In this document: piece after piece, positions 24,898 to 34,683 of the stretch | How positions within the stretch are numbered: position 1 is the stretch's first letter | Layout of the letters: each line of letters starts with the position of its first letter | NCBI GenBank assembly: GCA_000721375.1 | Contig: JOGW01000002.1 | Location: 682,001 to 746,000, forward strand | Source of the DNA: Streptomyces sp. NRRL B-3428 | GTDB lineage: Bacteria > Actinomycetota > Actinomycetes > Streptomycetales > Streptomycetaceae | Reading direction: 5' to 3' | DNA length: 64,000 bases | Made by a program: the position numbers and the translations under genes | The notes under the pieces: generated by a model | What the model was told of the DNA's origin: nothing | Seen by the model: the letters and a program-made list of their open reading frames with translations, nothing else | Database searches by the model: none

Positions 24898-25541
24898 GAC
24901 GCGCTCTCCGCGCTCGCCGTGCTCTCTGCACTCTCCGCGCTCTCCCAGGCGAAACCGTCGGGGTCGGTGAAGTCCCCGAGGCCGGCGCCGATCGCGAGCC
25001 GGTGCGAACCGCTGCCCTCGGTCGGGACGCCGGCGACCTTGCCGAGGCCCTTGCGCGGGTAGAGCGACAGCTTCACCGCACTCGACGCGCCGTCGAACTC
25101 GGTGTACTTCCCGCCGAAGCTCTTGGCGACCGTGAGCCCGTGGTCGACGTAGAACTTCTTGCTCGCGGCCATGTCCGATACGCCGAGCAGCAGCACGACC
25201 TCGTCGATCTTGCGTACGTCAGGTCCTGTGTCCTTCTTCGAGGAGCTGACCAGCTGCCAGACCGTCCCGTCGGGGGCCTGGACCACCGCGCCGAAGCCCC
25301 ACAGGGACTTCTTCGGGGGCTTGAGCTCCTTGGCCCCGGCGGCGACGGCCGTCTTGAACAGGCCCTGGACGATCGAGGGCTGGGAGACGACGAGCGAGAC
25401 CGTGAACCCGCGGAACCCGGAGGTCGGTGCCTCGGCGGCGCGTACGCGGATCTGCTGGTCCAGGCCGAAGGCTTCGGCGTAGAAGCGCTGGGCGGCCGCG
25501 GTGTCCTCGGCCTCGATGGTGAGGTGCTCGATGCTGGTCAT
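24894..25541 (-). CDS. Two-domain VOC (glyoxalase/bleomycin-resistance fold) protein
   Basis: The 215-aa protein contains two VOC modules (residues about 4-115 and 125-205), each with the beta-alpha-beta-beta-beta order; IEHLTIEAEDTAAAQRFY and VVLLLGVSDMAASKKFY open them. VOC proteins bind metals and small molecules as dioxygenases, isomerases or resistance proteins; no function is assigned. The ATG at 25541 lies seven bases after TAGCGT on the minus strand, so the operon mRNA probably starts at the first codon. It leads the three-gene operon. Confidence 0.84.
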   Translation of the reverse strand: MTSIEHLTIEAEDTAAAQRFYAEAFGLDQQIRVRAAEAPTSGFRGFTVSLVVSQPSIVQGLFKTAVAAGAKELKPPKKSLWGFGAVVQAPDGTVWQLVSSSKKDTGPDVRKIDEVVLLLGVSDMAASKKFYVDHGLTVAKSFGGKYTEFDGASSAVKLSLYPRKGLGKVAGVPTEGSGSHRLAIGAGLGDFTDPDGFAWESAESAESTASAESAS

Positions 25542-25548
25542 GTCCTTC

Positions 25549-25554
25549 ACGCTA
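25549..25554 (-). promoter_or_regulatory. -10 element TAGCGT (leaderless, VOC operon)
   Basis: Read on the minus strand TAGCGT is followed by seven bases and the ATG at 25541. Confidence 0.55.
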
Positions 25555-25650
25555 GCCAGTGAGCGGCCTCGGGCGCTTCTCGAATCCTGACCGGATGCCG
25601 GGGCGGGTCCCGCCGGACCTCTCGTGTGATCGCCGGACCCGCCCCGGCGG

Positions 25651-25656
25651 TACGAT
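25651..25656 (+). promoter_or_regulatory. -10 element TACGAT of rnpB
   Basis: TACGAT lies nine bases before the predicted 5' end of the RNase P RNA at 25665, the distance expected for a transcription start. Confidence 0.55.
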
Positions 25657-25664
25657 GACGGCAC

Positions 25665-26073
25665 GGCGGACGAGCCGGCCGGGCGGCCGCGGCGGAGATC
25701 TTCGGATCCCCGGCGAGGAACGTCCGGGCTCCACAGAGCAGGGTGGTGGGTAACGCCCACCCGGGGTGACCCGCGGGACAGTGCCACAGAAAACAGACCG
25801 CCGGGAGCTTCGGTTCCCGGTAAGGGTGAAACGGTGGTGTAAGAGACCACCAGCGCCTGAGGTGACTCAGGCGGCTAGGTAAACCCCACTCGGAGCAAGG
25901 TCAAGAGGAGCCCCTCGGGGCTCTGCGCGGACGCTCGAGGGCTGCTCGCCCGATGTCCGCGGGTAGACCGCACGAGGCCGGCAGCAATGCCGGCCCTAGA
26001 TGGATGGCCGCCTCCCCCTGGGCCGCAAGACCCTGGGGAGACAGAACCCGGCGTACAGGCCGGCTCGTCCGCC
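25665..26073 (+). ncRNA. rnpB: RNase P RNA (bacterial type A)
   Basis: This is the catalytic RNA that removes 5' leaders from pre-tRNAs. Diagnostic conserved parts are GAGGAACGTCCGGGCTCCAC near the 5' end (P3/P4 region), the GACAGTGCCACAGAAA core, AGGTAAACCCCACTCGGAGC in the middle, and AGACAGAACCCGGCGTACAG near the 3' end. The terminal helix P1 is formed by GGCGGACGAGCCGGCC at the 5' end and GGCCGGCTCGTCCGCC at the 3' end, perfect over 16 bases, which sets the boundaries. A promoter precedes and a hairpin with a T-run follows. Protein-coding readings through this stretch are spurious. Confidence 0.97.
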
Positions 26074-26076
26074 TTC

Positions 26077-26118
26077 ATGGCTCTGGGCTGGGGTTTTCCT
26101 CAGGTCAGAGCCATTTTT
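26077..26118 (+). terminator. Intrinsic terminator of rnpB
   Basis: ATGGCTCTG (26077-26085) and CAGAGCCAT (26106-26114) form a perfect nine-base stem followed by a run of T (26114-26118), a textbook intrinsic terminator. Confidence 0.85.
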
Positions 26119-26347
26119 CGTGTGCGGAGGTACAGGGCGTCTACCTGCGATTTCCCGGGACTTCCCTGGCGTTTGTGTAATGCGTGTGTAACGCGATCTT
26201 GGTGCGCGGATACCAGCCCACTTCAGGGAACCGGCAGTTATCGCCGGTTGCGACGGAGCGCGGCCTGACAGCGGCGCAACAGAGATGATCAGGGGGCGTT
26301 GCCAATGTCTGATCGCCACCACCTCGGCGAGGGACTGTCCAGTGGGA

Positions 26348-27235
26348 TCAGATGGTCTTCGGCAAGTAGGGGGCCAATGTCGCGGCGACCGCTGCTGAGC
26401 GCAGGTATCGAGCTGCGCGGTGGAAATCGAACGGGCCGATGCTCTCCGCCAGGTCCAGGTCTACGTCGGGGAAGTGTTTCTTGAACGGGCGTGGGATCGC
26501 TACGACGTCGCCGTGATCGGAGAGATTCACCCAGCGCCGGACGTTCGGGGGACGTTGTCCGACACCGTTCTGCGGCTGCGGCGACAACCTCGTGAACACG
26601 CTGTGCGGCAGGGCCAATGGAGAGCCGAGTGTCAGCAGCAAGTCCACCGGCAGGTCGGGGCGCTCGTGCAGAGCCTCGTAAGCAACCACGGAACCCAGCG
26701 AGTGGGCGACGACAATGCGAGCGCCGCTCCGTTCGATAGCTGCAGCGACTTCCGCGCGGGCCGAGATTCGTGCCGGCCCTTCTGGATCGCGTAGGTAGAA
26801 GCCGACCTCACGGAAGAAACAGGCGACGAACAGCTGCGTGAGCCGACCGTCGAGGCTGAGCCGGGTCGCGATGAGCGTCGCGAGCTGGCGGAGTGGAACA
26901 GCGAGTCTGCCCTGGGGTGTGGCGTGCGGGATTCCGAGATCCAGTGCGTCGTCCAACGCCTCGACCCATGCAGTAATGCGTAGGGCTGCGCCTGGTTCGT
27001 CGCGCTCCAACTGGTCGCAAGCGGCCGCACCGTCGGTCGGCCCTTGGGCCGTAGGAGTACCGCGGTACAGATGGTGGGCGTAGTAGGCGTAACTGACGGG
27101 GACGTCAGCGGCGGGGATGCCGATGCCCGAGGCTATGTGCTGTGCCATGGTGGCGGAGCGCGCCGTGGCCACGTCCTGCGGGGTGTGACCGGCGCTGTGA
27201 TGCCCGACGCCGTGGACGAAGACGAGACTGGCCAT
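26348..27235 (-). CDS. Alpha/beta hydrolase partner of the caspase-STAND protein
   Basis: The 295-aa protein has an alpha/beta hydrolase core: the opening SLVFVHGVGHHSAGHTP (oxyanion region with HGxGxH), the nucleophile elbow VVAHSLGSVVAYEAL, LLLTLGSPLALP and NLSDHGDVVAIP carrying the likely acid. This is the lipase/esterase style seen in PGAP1-like and similar hydrolases; no signal peptide is visible, so it would act inside the cell. The ATG at 27235 is 11 bases downstream of the stop of the caspase-STAND gene, so the two form one operon. Inference: it is an effector, perhaps acting on lipids, controlled by the STAND sensor. It is at the left end of the low-G+C island. Confidence 0.8.
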   Translation of the reverse strand: MASLVFVHGVGHHSAGHTPQDVATARSATMAQHIASGIGIPAADVPVSYAYYAHHLYRGTPTAQGPTDGAAACDQLERDEPGAALRITAWVEALDDALDLGIPHATPQGRLAVPLRQLATLIATRLSLDGRLTQLFVACFFREVGFYLRDPEGPARISARAEVAAAIERSGARIVVAHSLGSVVAYEALHERPDLPVDLLLTLGSPLALPHSVFTRLSPQPQNGVGQRPPNVRRWVNLSDHGDVVAIPRPFKKHFPDVDLDLAESIGPFDFHRAARYLRSAAVAATLAPYLPKTI

Positions 27236-27246
27236 CGTGAGACCTT

Positions 27247-30200
27247 TCAGAGAGGACGCAGCGGCAGATGCTCGGAGGTCAGGCGAATCACGTCCGGACC
27301 TACACCGGCGAAGACAGTGCCGTCGTCGCCGACAGCTAGCGCGAAGACCGTGTCCGGGAACCACTGGATGGCGGTCTGCCGCCCTGTGCTGAGGTCCCAC
27401 AGCCGCATCGTGCAGTCGCGACCGCCGGTGAGGGCGTGTGGACGGTTGTGGAGGAGAACCGGCACGACGGCGTAGACCTCGCGGGTGTGGCCTACGAGGT
27501 CCCGGCCCGGGGACCCGTCGAGAGGCGTCAGTCGCAGCACTCCGGCATCATCGGCGCTCAGAGCATGCGGGCGACCGTCGAGATCGACCGCGGACAACGC
27601 GCGCACCATGGCGCCGTGGAAGAACAGTCGGCGGGCGTCAGACTGCTCGCTCAGCGATACGGACCAGACATGCCCGTAGTAGTCGCCCGCAAGGAGCTGG
27701 TGCGCAGAGGAGACGGCGAGGCAGGTCACCGGGTTCGCCAACCTGACACTGTCGTACTGCTCCTCGGAGCTGGCGGTGAGTCTGTCTGCAGCGTCGGCGT
27801 CCGCCACGTCGATCAGGGCCGCCGTTTGTCGTTCGACGGAGGGTCCGATCGCGGAAACGACCTGAGTTTTTCCATGCCGGGTATCGGTGATGACTGTGAC
27901 CGGGGAGTCGTAGCGATCATCGATGCGGTCAGCCAGGTCCGTGTCTGCGGTGGATGTGTCCCACAGGGCGACGCCCAGCCGGCCGCAGGCGGCGAGGATT
28001 CGAGGGTGAGGCCCCGCCTCCAATACCGCGATGCCAGTGGGGAAGTCTGCTTCGAGCTCGTCGCCCTGGTAGTACAGGTAGACATGCTTCCGTTCGCCCG
28101 ACTCCAAGTTCCACAAGGCGAGGGTGCCGTCGAGGCTGGCGGAGGCGAGTCGGCTTCCGTCGACTACGGCGAGGCCGGAGATCGCGTGCGTGTGTCCGGA
28201 GAACCTCTGGGGTGCGGCGTCTCCGTGCAGGTCCCACACGCGTACCGTGCCTCCCTCACTGGCCGTCAGAAGGCGTGGCTGCCCCTGAACGGTCGTTGCG
28301 ACGAGCGCCCGGGTAAGGGATGTCGTGTGCGCGGCGACCTGTCGTGATTCCTGCAATTGCGGATCGAAGAGACGCGCTGTGCCGTCCATGCTCGCGGTGA
28401 TCACGCAATCCACGCCTCCCTGGCGGAACTTGGCGAGATGCCTGATCTCATCAGAGTGCTCGTCGTCCACCACCTCCCAGCCGCTCCAGAGGGCTCCCTC
28501 TTGGTCGCCAGCGAAGTAGTAGGCACTATTCCGCTCGCTACCTAGAACGAGTACGCATCTGGACCCAGGGCGAGGGTCGAGGGCCAAGCCTTCCTCATCC
28601 TCGTCCCAATCCACCGTCAGTGTGACCTCCTCGCCGTCTGCGGTGAACGCCACAGGGATGTCGCTGTCCCCACCTCCGCGGAATGCAAGGATGCAATCCC
28701 CTCGATCAGCATCAGTGAAGGTGACCAGACGACTGGCCCCCTGCGTGGCTACTTCGGCGAGATGTTCTCCGTTGGCAAGATTCCAGAATCTGACCATGTG
28801 GTCGTGACCGGAACTGACGAGTACTCTTTCTCCCCGGCGCCGCACGAGTGCCAACGCGCCCACCCCGCCACGATGCCCGACCACGTCCCATAGCAACCGG
28901 CCCGAGCCCGGATCCCAGGCCCGCAGTTGCCCGTTCTTGCAGCCGGTGAAAGCCAACGGATCGCCGTCGACGACCGTCGACTCGACGCATTCGACGGGTG
29001 AACCGTGTCGCATGGTGCGCGTCACGATTCCAGCAGCCAGGTCCCACAGCCGCAGGGTCCCGTCCGATCCGGCAGTCAGAACGTGGTCCCGATCCCCGAG
29101 CACCAGGTGTGCCAGGTCCAGGACCGGCCCCTCATGGCCGGTCAAGGTGGTGAGGAGATTCCTCTGCAGTGGTCGTCCGGCTGTCCAGTCGATCTGCCAG
29201 AGCGAGTTTCGCGACAACTCGCGTACGAGATCGTGCTCTTGGTGCCTCGCGGCATCCACCGCCAGGATCTGTCGCCGCTCATCGGGACCCGCGCTGCGGT
29301 GGGCACCGTAGGACGTCAGATACACCACCGCCCAAGGATGTTGCACGTGACCGCGGTACAACTCATCGGCCAGGGGCTCCGGATCGGCGTGTACAAGGAA
29401 CTCCGGGTCCCCCAGCAGTTCGTCCAGCCTTCCCGCCAGCGCGGCATGGCGCGCTACGTGGGTGAGCAAGTACGGCTCCGCCGACTGCCACCTTCCCGGA
29501 CGTCCAGGATGGAGCACGTCAGTGAGAAGCCTGTCGAGCACCGCTGACGGCCCCAGCGCGGGGTGTTTCCGCGTCCTGTCCGCCAATTCTTGGTGGGCAG
29601 GCCGGAATTCGAGGACCCGTGACGGCCCCAACTCGGAGTATTTCCGCAACCTGTCCGCCAACCCCTGATGGAACAGCCGGAACACGGGAGTGCCCTCCCG
29701 ATCGATGTTCCTGCGGAGATAGAAGCGCGCTGCCTTCAACAGTTCCGCGACGCCACCTGGTCCCGATACAGGAACTCCGGCGGCGCGAGCCAGCAGCCGC
29801 TCCGGCATCCCCCCTCCTTCGGCCCAGGCGAGCGCGGCAAGCAGTTGCCTCAGTCCTTGCTGTCGCTGCCATCTCAGGTCGAGCTCCAGCACACCGTCCA
29901 ACGTCCGCGGCACCGCCGCGCCGAGCCTCTTCGCCGCGTCCAGGTCCGGTGGCGGCTGGTGCTGCTCCCGCAACAGACGCGCGTACAGGCCTGCCACGAG
30001 GAATTCGCCCCATTCGCGGTCGTCTGCGAGCAGCGCATCTGCGACTGCCTCACCTACGGCCTCGGCCAGGGGGAGCTTGCACCATGGCTCCTCGCTGTCG
30101 GGGTGGAGCATGCGGCTGACGAAACTCGCCAGATCCCTGTGCAGTTGTCGGGAAGGCACTCGGCTCAGATCGAGGACGCCGCCCGCAGCGGCTGCGGACT

Positions 30201-31587
30201 CGATGAGCGGGAGGGCGGCCAGCTCCTCGCGCGTCGCCACGAGCGCTCTGCACAGCGGCCTGCCGTCCTCTCTCGTGGATGCGGCCAACGGCAGGAGTGC
30301 GGCCACCAGATCAACCGGCTGCTCCGCCTCGTCCAGCGCGTCCAGGATCAGACAAGGCGATCGGTCGGATTCGTTCAGAGCGTCCATGAGCGCCTCGGTG
30401 GTCCACAGCCTGTTCAAGCCAGGTGGATTCAAACCCCACTGACGCGCTGCGGACGACAGCACTTCTCCGAGTGTCAACCGCCGGGCGTGTACGACAGCGA
30501 GGTCCGGGACTGCACGGGGCAGGTCCTCTTGCAGCCTTCGCCAAATCCCGGCGGACTCCTCACGGAGCCTGGGGTGTGCGGCACACGCGAGGACGCCGAG
30601 CAGGGCCGATTTTCCAGCTCCCGGCTTTCCGGTCACCACGAGCAGTGCCGGCCCATCGCCTTCGAGCCATCTAGCCAGATGGCGCACCTGGGCCCGTCGT
30701 CCCGTGAACATGGGCAACCGAGTGTCGCCGTAGGGGCCGTCCCCGCCGTACGCGCGGATCACGAAGTGGCGTATGTCGGCAGTCTCGTCGATGAGCGTGT
30801 ACGTGGCCGGGGCGACGAGTTCACGTGCACGCTCGGATTCCGGGTCGTAGCTCGGATTGCGGAAGAACCGCAGGTGCGAAAGATCCTCTCCGATCGGAGC
30901 GAGCGGCCGCACTACGCGCTGATCGATCTCCCCCGAAGCCATCACCTGGACGCGCCGATCCACCTCGCGGCAGAACCGCTCGATGGGGATGTACTCCATC
31001 GACTCGTCCAGCTTCAGTGCACCCGATGCAAAGTCGCTCAGCACCTCCTCCACTGCTTTCGTCAACCTGCCGTTGAACGCCTGCTGGTCGTGGCTGCTCG
31101 CCGCCAGCACCCACGCACGCCGGTTCTCAGCGCGTACCAAGGTGCGTAGCTGCTCCGCGCTCACCCGGCCCGAGTAGCAGAGGTCGAGCATCAGAAGGAT
31201 CGTGGGCGACTTCGAGCCCGGCTCGACGTTCTCCGCCATCCTCAACCATCGGGACAGCTCCTCCGTCCTGCGCCCATCACCCCCCAACGCCCAGAGTCCG
31301 GGGCCATCGTGCTCGGGCACGCCGTGGCACAGCAGATGGATGACGCTGAAGTCGGCGTCGCTGCGGACAGCCTCGGTGAGGGCCTCCTCCAGAGCGGCGG
31401 CCGTGCTGGCCGGGTCGCTCTGCACCTCGACAGGTCGGAAGTCGTAGCTCTCCTCGAGCACCGACCGCAGAGCGTCTGCACAGCTCGCCGCGTACGGAAG
31501 CGGTGGCGGCGACAGAAGTGCCGCATCCTCATCCGCAGGGTCGCCGCTGCCCCCGACCACGCCCACCACGAGCGCACGATGCCGCAC
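27247..31587 (-). CDS. Caspase-like peptidase - STAND NTPase - WD40 repeat protein
   Basis: This 1446-aa protein has three parts. Residues 1-240 form a C14 caspase-like domain with the His-Cys dyad in HLLCHG (His88) and LDLCYSG (Cys137). Residues about 295-560 form a STAND/NACHT-type NTPase with Walker A GKPGAGKS (320-327) and Walker B CLILDALDEA (412-421). From about residue 812 to the end there are many WD40 blades, for example LTGHEGPVLDL ... GTLRLWDL and GHTREVYAV ... TMRLWDL. Such proteins are thought to sense a ligand through the beta propeller, oligomerise with ATP and switch on the peptidase. It is the first gene of a unit with the alpha/beta hydrolase. The GTG start follows a G-rich stretch. 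Defence function is inferred from architecture and from the neighbouring restriction genes. Confidence 0.9.
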   Translation of the reverse strand: MRHRALVVGVVGGSGDPADEDAALLSPPPLPYAASCADALRSVLEESYDFRPVEVQSDPASTAAALEEALTEAVRSDADFSVIHLLCHGVPEHDGPGLWALGGDGRRTEELSRWLRMAENVEPGSKSPTILLMLDLCYSGRVSAEQLRTLVRAENRRAWVLAASSHDQQAFNGRLTKAVEEVLSDFASGALKLDESMEYIPIERFCREVDRRVQVMASGEIDQRVVRPLAPIGEDLSHLRFFRNPSYDPESERARELVAPATYTLIDETADIRHFVIRAYGGDGPYGDTRLPMFTGRRAQVRHLARWLEGDGPALLVVTGKPGAGKSALLGVLACAAHPRLREESAGIWRRLQEDLPRAVPDLAVVHARRLTLGEVLSSAARQWGLNPPGLNRLWTTEALMDALNESDRSPCLILDALDEAEQPVDLVAALLPLAASTREDGRPLCRALVATREELAALPLIESAAAAGGVLDLSRVPSRQLHRDLASFVSRMLHPDSEEPWCKLPLAEAVGEAVADALLADDREWGEFLVAGLYARLLREQHQPPPDLDAAKRLGAAVPRTLDGVLELDLRWQRQQGLRQLLAALAWAEGGGMPERLLARAAGVPVSGPGGVAELLKAARFYLRRNIDREGTPVFRLFHQGLADRLRKYSELGPSRVLEFRPAHQELADRTRKHPALGPSAVLDRLLTDVLHPGRPGRWQSAEPYLLTHVARHAALAGRLDELLGDPEFLVHADPEPLADELYRGHVQHPWAVVYLTSYGAHRSAGPDERRQILAVDAARHQEHDLVRELSRNSLWQIDWTAGRPLQRNLLTTLTGHEGPVLDLAHLVLGDRDHVLTAGSDGTLRLWDLAAGIVTRTMRHGSPVECVESTVVDGDPLAFTGCKNGQLRAWDPGSGRLLWDVVGHRGGVGALALVRRRGERVLVSSGHDHMVRFWNLANGEHLAEVATQGASRLVTFTDADRGDCILAFRGGGDSDIPVAFTADGEEVTLTVDWDEDEEGLALDPRPGSRCVLVLGSERNSAYYFAGDQEGALWSGWEVVDDEHSDEIRHLAKFRQGGVDCVITASMDGTARLFDPQLQESRQVAAHTTSLTRALVATTVQGQPRLLTASEGGTVRVWDLHGDAAPQRFSGHTHAISGLAVVDGSRLASASLDGTLALWNLESGERKHVYLYYQGDELEADFPTGIAVLEAGPHPRILAACGRLGVALWDTSTADTDLADRIDDRYDSPVTVITDTRHGKTQVVSAIGPSVERQTAALIDVADADAADRLTASSEEQYDSVRLANPVTCLAVSSAHQLLAGDYYGHVWSVSLSEQSDARRLFFHGAMVRALSAVDLDGRPHALSADDAGVLRLTPLDGSPGRDLVGHTREVYAVVPVLLHNRPHALTGGRDCTMRLWDLSTGRQTAIQWFPDTVFALAVGDDGTVFAGVGPDVIRLTSEHLPLRPL

Positions 31588-32090
31588 TACGGTCCCCCGC
31601 CCCCAACCATTACCAGATCCCGTGAGTGGAGGGTAACGGGATCCGAATGCAGGTGCGATCAGTTCCAGCGATCATCGGTCGGGCCAGCCTGACCGTGGAC
31701 AAGCCAGCGATCAACTCCGCCGTCGCCACCGTCGAGCGAGCCTGTGGATCGCATCCGGGAGGGCGACTTCCCACGCCGCCCGTCAAACCATAAGTGCGAA
31801 GGGTGTGATTTCACCCAGATCGGCTTGCAGCGGTGTTAGGCATTCACGACGGGAGACGAGCCCCCCAAAGCTCCACCTTCCGGATGGCGAGGGCGGCAAG
31901 AAGTCCCTGAAGATCACGGCATTGTCGGACGTGGATCAATAGGCGCAAGGGCTATCCAGCTCGTCGGGCGGCTGTGGTCGTCCGACGAGTCCCCCATTGG
32001 TCACCCGTCCGAATTCTCGCTTCCTTGTCAGTACGCTCCGTTACGCTCGAAAGCGGTCTCATCGAAGATGTTCCATTCCCAAGGCAGGTC
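31588..32090. other. Divergent intergenic region between the caspase-STAND unit and the GHKL-Z1 operon
   Basis: No convincing gene was found. It must carry two divergent promoters; a TACGCT element at 32032-32037 is a possible -10 for the rightward operon, and TAATGG about 20 bases before the GTG at 31587 is a weak candidate for the leftward one. I saw no integrase remnant, tRNA or clear inverted repeats. Confidence 0.4.
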
Positions 32091-33701
32091 ATGACCAGCG
32101 ACTGGCAGTACGAGGTCCCCACGGCGGGCAGCAAGCACCTCCCACCGGACTCCCGGTACATGGAGGCTCTCAGTAGTCAGGGATACGGCTTCGAAGTGGC
32201 AGTCGCGGACCTGGTCGACAACTCGATCGACGCCGGCGCAAAGGACGTGGTGATCCATTTCCTACGTGACGGTGACCAGCTTGTGAGCCTGCTGGTGATC
32301 GATGACGGCAAGGGGATGACAGAGGACGAACTCGACGTCGCCATGACTGTGGGAGGGCGTCGGAACTACGACGCCCAGGCTCTGGGTATGTTCGGCACCG
32401 GATTGAAGTCCGCCTCGCTCAGCCACGCTGCCTCAGTGACAGTGGTCAGCAAAACCCGTCGCACACGGGCCGTAGGCCGCCGGTGGGTGATGGAACGCGC
32501 GGTCGAAGGCTTCCAGTGCGACATCGTCGCCCCTGACTACGCCCAGTTGCTCATCGACCGCTACGCGTCGCGGCCCATCGTGTGGCAAGGCACCGTGATC
32601 CGATGGGACGGTGTGAAGAACTTCCCTCAATACGGCGGCCCCGGACAGACCGACCGGTATCTTCACCGCACGATCAACAAGCTCGGCCTCCACCTCGGGC
32701 TCTACCTCCACCGCTTCCTCGCTCGGGATGACTTCAACATCACCATCGCAGTCGAGGACGTGTCCACAGGCACCGAGTACATGAACTTCGGCGTGCAGCC
32801 GCTGAACCCCTTCGCCTACCCGGTGACTGGGCACGGTGAGTACCCGATCCCATTCACAGCGGAGGTACCAAACGTCGGGCAGGTCCCCATGACCGCGCAC
32901 ATTTGGCCGCCGAAGTCCTCACTGGACGAGTACAAGGCCGTCGGCTCGGTCATGGACCGCCAGGGCTTCTACTTCTACCGCAACAACCGGCTAGTACAGG
33001 CTGGCGGCTGGAACGGCTACCGACAGCCAGAACAGCACCTCTCGCTCGCGCGGATCGCAGTGGATCTCCCGGACAACCCGGGCGAGGTGTTCCGACTCAC
33101 CGTGAAGAAGGAAGGGGTCGGGACCGGCCCTGAGTTCACGTCTGCGCTGGAAGCGTCCTGCACGAGTGGAGACCGCACGTTCAGCCGCTTCATGGAGGAG
33201 GCTGAGACGGTCTACCGCGACGCACGCAAGCGGTCGGGGGCCACGCGCAAGCCCGTGATCGGTCCCGGCAAGGGCTTCGACCCCGCGGTGAAGGACACGA
33301 TCGAGGAGGAGCTGCCCCTCATCCCGAACGAAGAACCGATCGCTGTGCGCTGGCGGGCTCTGGACGACAACACGTTCTTCGAGATCGACCGGGTCAGCAG
33401 AACCATCGTGCTGAACCGAAGGTTCCGGGAGCCGGTCCTGGGCGGACGCCGCGGAGGCCTCAACGACGCGCCCCTCGTCAAGTCCCTGATGTATCTCCTG
33501 CTACATCAGGTATTCGAGAAGGAGTACAGCGGTAGCCGCGAGAAGGACAACCTTCAGCTGTGGCAGGCCGTGCTGATCTCCGCTGCACAGGCCGAAACTG
33601 AGCGATCGGCCCGCGACGACCTTCAGACCTGGCAGAGCGTCCTCGTGCCTCCGTCTGCTCAAACTCCCGACGATCGGAAGGTGGACGATGTCCGTGAGTG
33701 A
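32091..33701 (+). CDS. MORC/MutL-like GHKL ATPase of a defence operon
   Basis: The 536-aa protein starts with an HSP90/MutL-type ATPase domain: DLVDNSIDAGA (N-box, Asn44), VIDDGKGM (about 70-76) and GMFGTGLKSAS (99-109). The following region (about 200-330) matches the transducer part of MORC-like bacterial ATPases found in restriction-type operons. It is expected to clamp around DNA on ATP binding and direct partner nucleases. The ATG at 32091 is used because the frame upstream is poorly protein-like. Its last 14 bases overlap the next gene, so it is coupled to the PD-(D/E)XK protein and then the Z1 protein. Confidence 0.88.
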   Translation: MTSDWQYEVPTAGSKHLPPDSRYMEALSSQGYGFEVAVADLVDNSIDAGAKDVVIHFLRDGDQLVSLLVIDDGKGMTEDELDVAMTVGGRRNYDAQALGMFGTGLKSASLSHAASVTVVSKTRRTRAVGRRWVMERAVEGFQCDIVAPDYAQLLIDRYASRPIVWQGTVIRWDGVKNFPQYGGPGQTDRYLHRTINKLGLHLGLYLHRFLARDDFNITIAVEDVSTGTEYMNFGVQPLNPFAYPVTGHGEYPIPFTAEVPNVGQVPMTAHIWPPKSSLDEYKAVGSVMDRQGFYFYRNNRLVQAGGWNGYRQPEQHLSLARIAVDLPDNPGEVFRLTVKKEGVGTGPEFTSALEASCTSGDRTFSRFMEEAETVYRDARKRSGATRKPVIGPGKGFDPAVKDTIEEELPLIPNEEPIAVRWRALDDNTFFEIDRVSRTIVLNRRFREPVLGGRRGGLNDAPLVKSLMYLLLHQVFEKEYSGSREKDNLQLWQAVLISAAQAETERSARDDLQTWQSVLVPPSAQTPDDRKVDDVRE

Positions 33702-34668
33702 CCCGAGCTTCCCGGGCGTGGCCTGGTCGACCGTCGAGGAGCGGCTGGAGGAAGGCATGGGTTCTCGCTACCCACTGTCCGACGGCAGTGGTCCGGACGT
33801 GCAATACCAGATCGAAGACGGCGGCCATGGCATCTCCTTGCTCGTCGAACTGGAGCGTACCCAGCAGCCGCCGCACTCTCCTCTGCCCGCGATCCACATC
33901 GATCCGGTCTTCCACGAGGGCCGACGCATGGCGCGCTTCCGCACCACCCAGTCGGAGCTCTGGCGCGACTTCCACGACCTGCTGATGGCGGTGGCCGAGC
34001 GTATCGTCGTCAAGGGTTACTCCCTCGAGCGCGCCTTCGACATGACCGTGTACGCCTGGAACGCCTTGCTCAGCCGTCCGCGTGCACTGGGCGCTCAGCA
34101 GCGGATCGGCCTCCACGGCGAGCTTGCCGTTCTCCAGTGCCTTGCCGAGCGCGACGGTTGGTCCGCAGCCGTTGCTGCATGGGTGGGCCCGCACGGGGAG
34201 GAACACGATTTCGCCCTCGCGGAATACGACCTCGAAGTCAAAACCACAGCTTCCGAGAGACGCTGTCACAGCATCAGTGGAGTGGGGCAACTGCAGGAGG
34301 CGCCAGGGCGTCCACTGTGGTTCGTCTCCCTGCAGCTCACACGCGGTGGCAGGGGCGGCCGGACTCTGAGGGAGTCCGCCGACGCCGTACATAAGGCAGC
34401 CGCAGCATCGGACCTGTACACAGCCGAGCGACTGAACGAGGCGCTGTCCTCGCTCGGCTGGAACCCTGACCAGCTCGACGACGAGCGCTGGACGGTACGC
34501 AACGAGCCTCTGCTCCTGGCCGCTGAAAGCATGCCGAGGCTCACCTTCGACATGCTGCCCACTGCACCGTCGGGGCATATCGCGGACGTCACCTACGACG
34601 TCGACGTGACCAGGGCTCCGGCTGCGACCAGCTGCCCCCTCGACTTGTCGCCCCTCCGTCTCCCCTGA
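33688..34668 (+). CDS. PD-(D/E)XK motif nuclease-like protein
   Basis: The 326-aa protein carries a PD-(D/E)XK nuclease core: Glu145 in GLHGELAVL, Asp174 in GEEHDFALAEY and Glu183-x-Lys185 in DLEVKTTASE. The N-terminal half (DGGHGISLLVELERT, HIDPVFHEGRRMARF) matches a domain found in proteins annotated only as PD-(D/E)XK motif proteins beside GHKL ATPases and Z1 proteins. It is probably the nuclease of the three-gene system. GGAAGGTGG precedes the ATG at 33688, inside the end of the ATPase gene. Confidence 0.85.
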   Translation: MSVSDPSFPGVAWSTVEERLEEGMGSRYPLSDGSGPDVQYQIEDGGHGISLLVELERTQQPPHSPLPAIHIDPVFHEGRRMARFRTTQSELWRDFHDLLMAVAERIVVKGYSLERAFDMTVYAWNALLSRPRALGAQQRIGLHGELAVLQCLAERDGWSAAVAAWVGPHGEEHDFALAEYDLEVKTTASERRCHSISGVGQLQEAPGRPLWFVSLQLTRGGRGGRTLRESADAVHKAAAASDLYTAERLNEALSSLGWNPDQLDDERWTVRNEPLLLAAESMPRLTFDMLPTAPSGHIADVTYDVDVTRAPAATSCPLDLSPLRLP

Positions 34669-34683
34669 CCTCAAGGACCTTCC

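Noticed and set aside
25665..26073. Open frames within the rnpB region
   Set aside because: The sequence is a complete RNase P RNA with paired ends, promoter and terminator.
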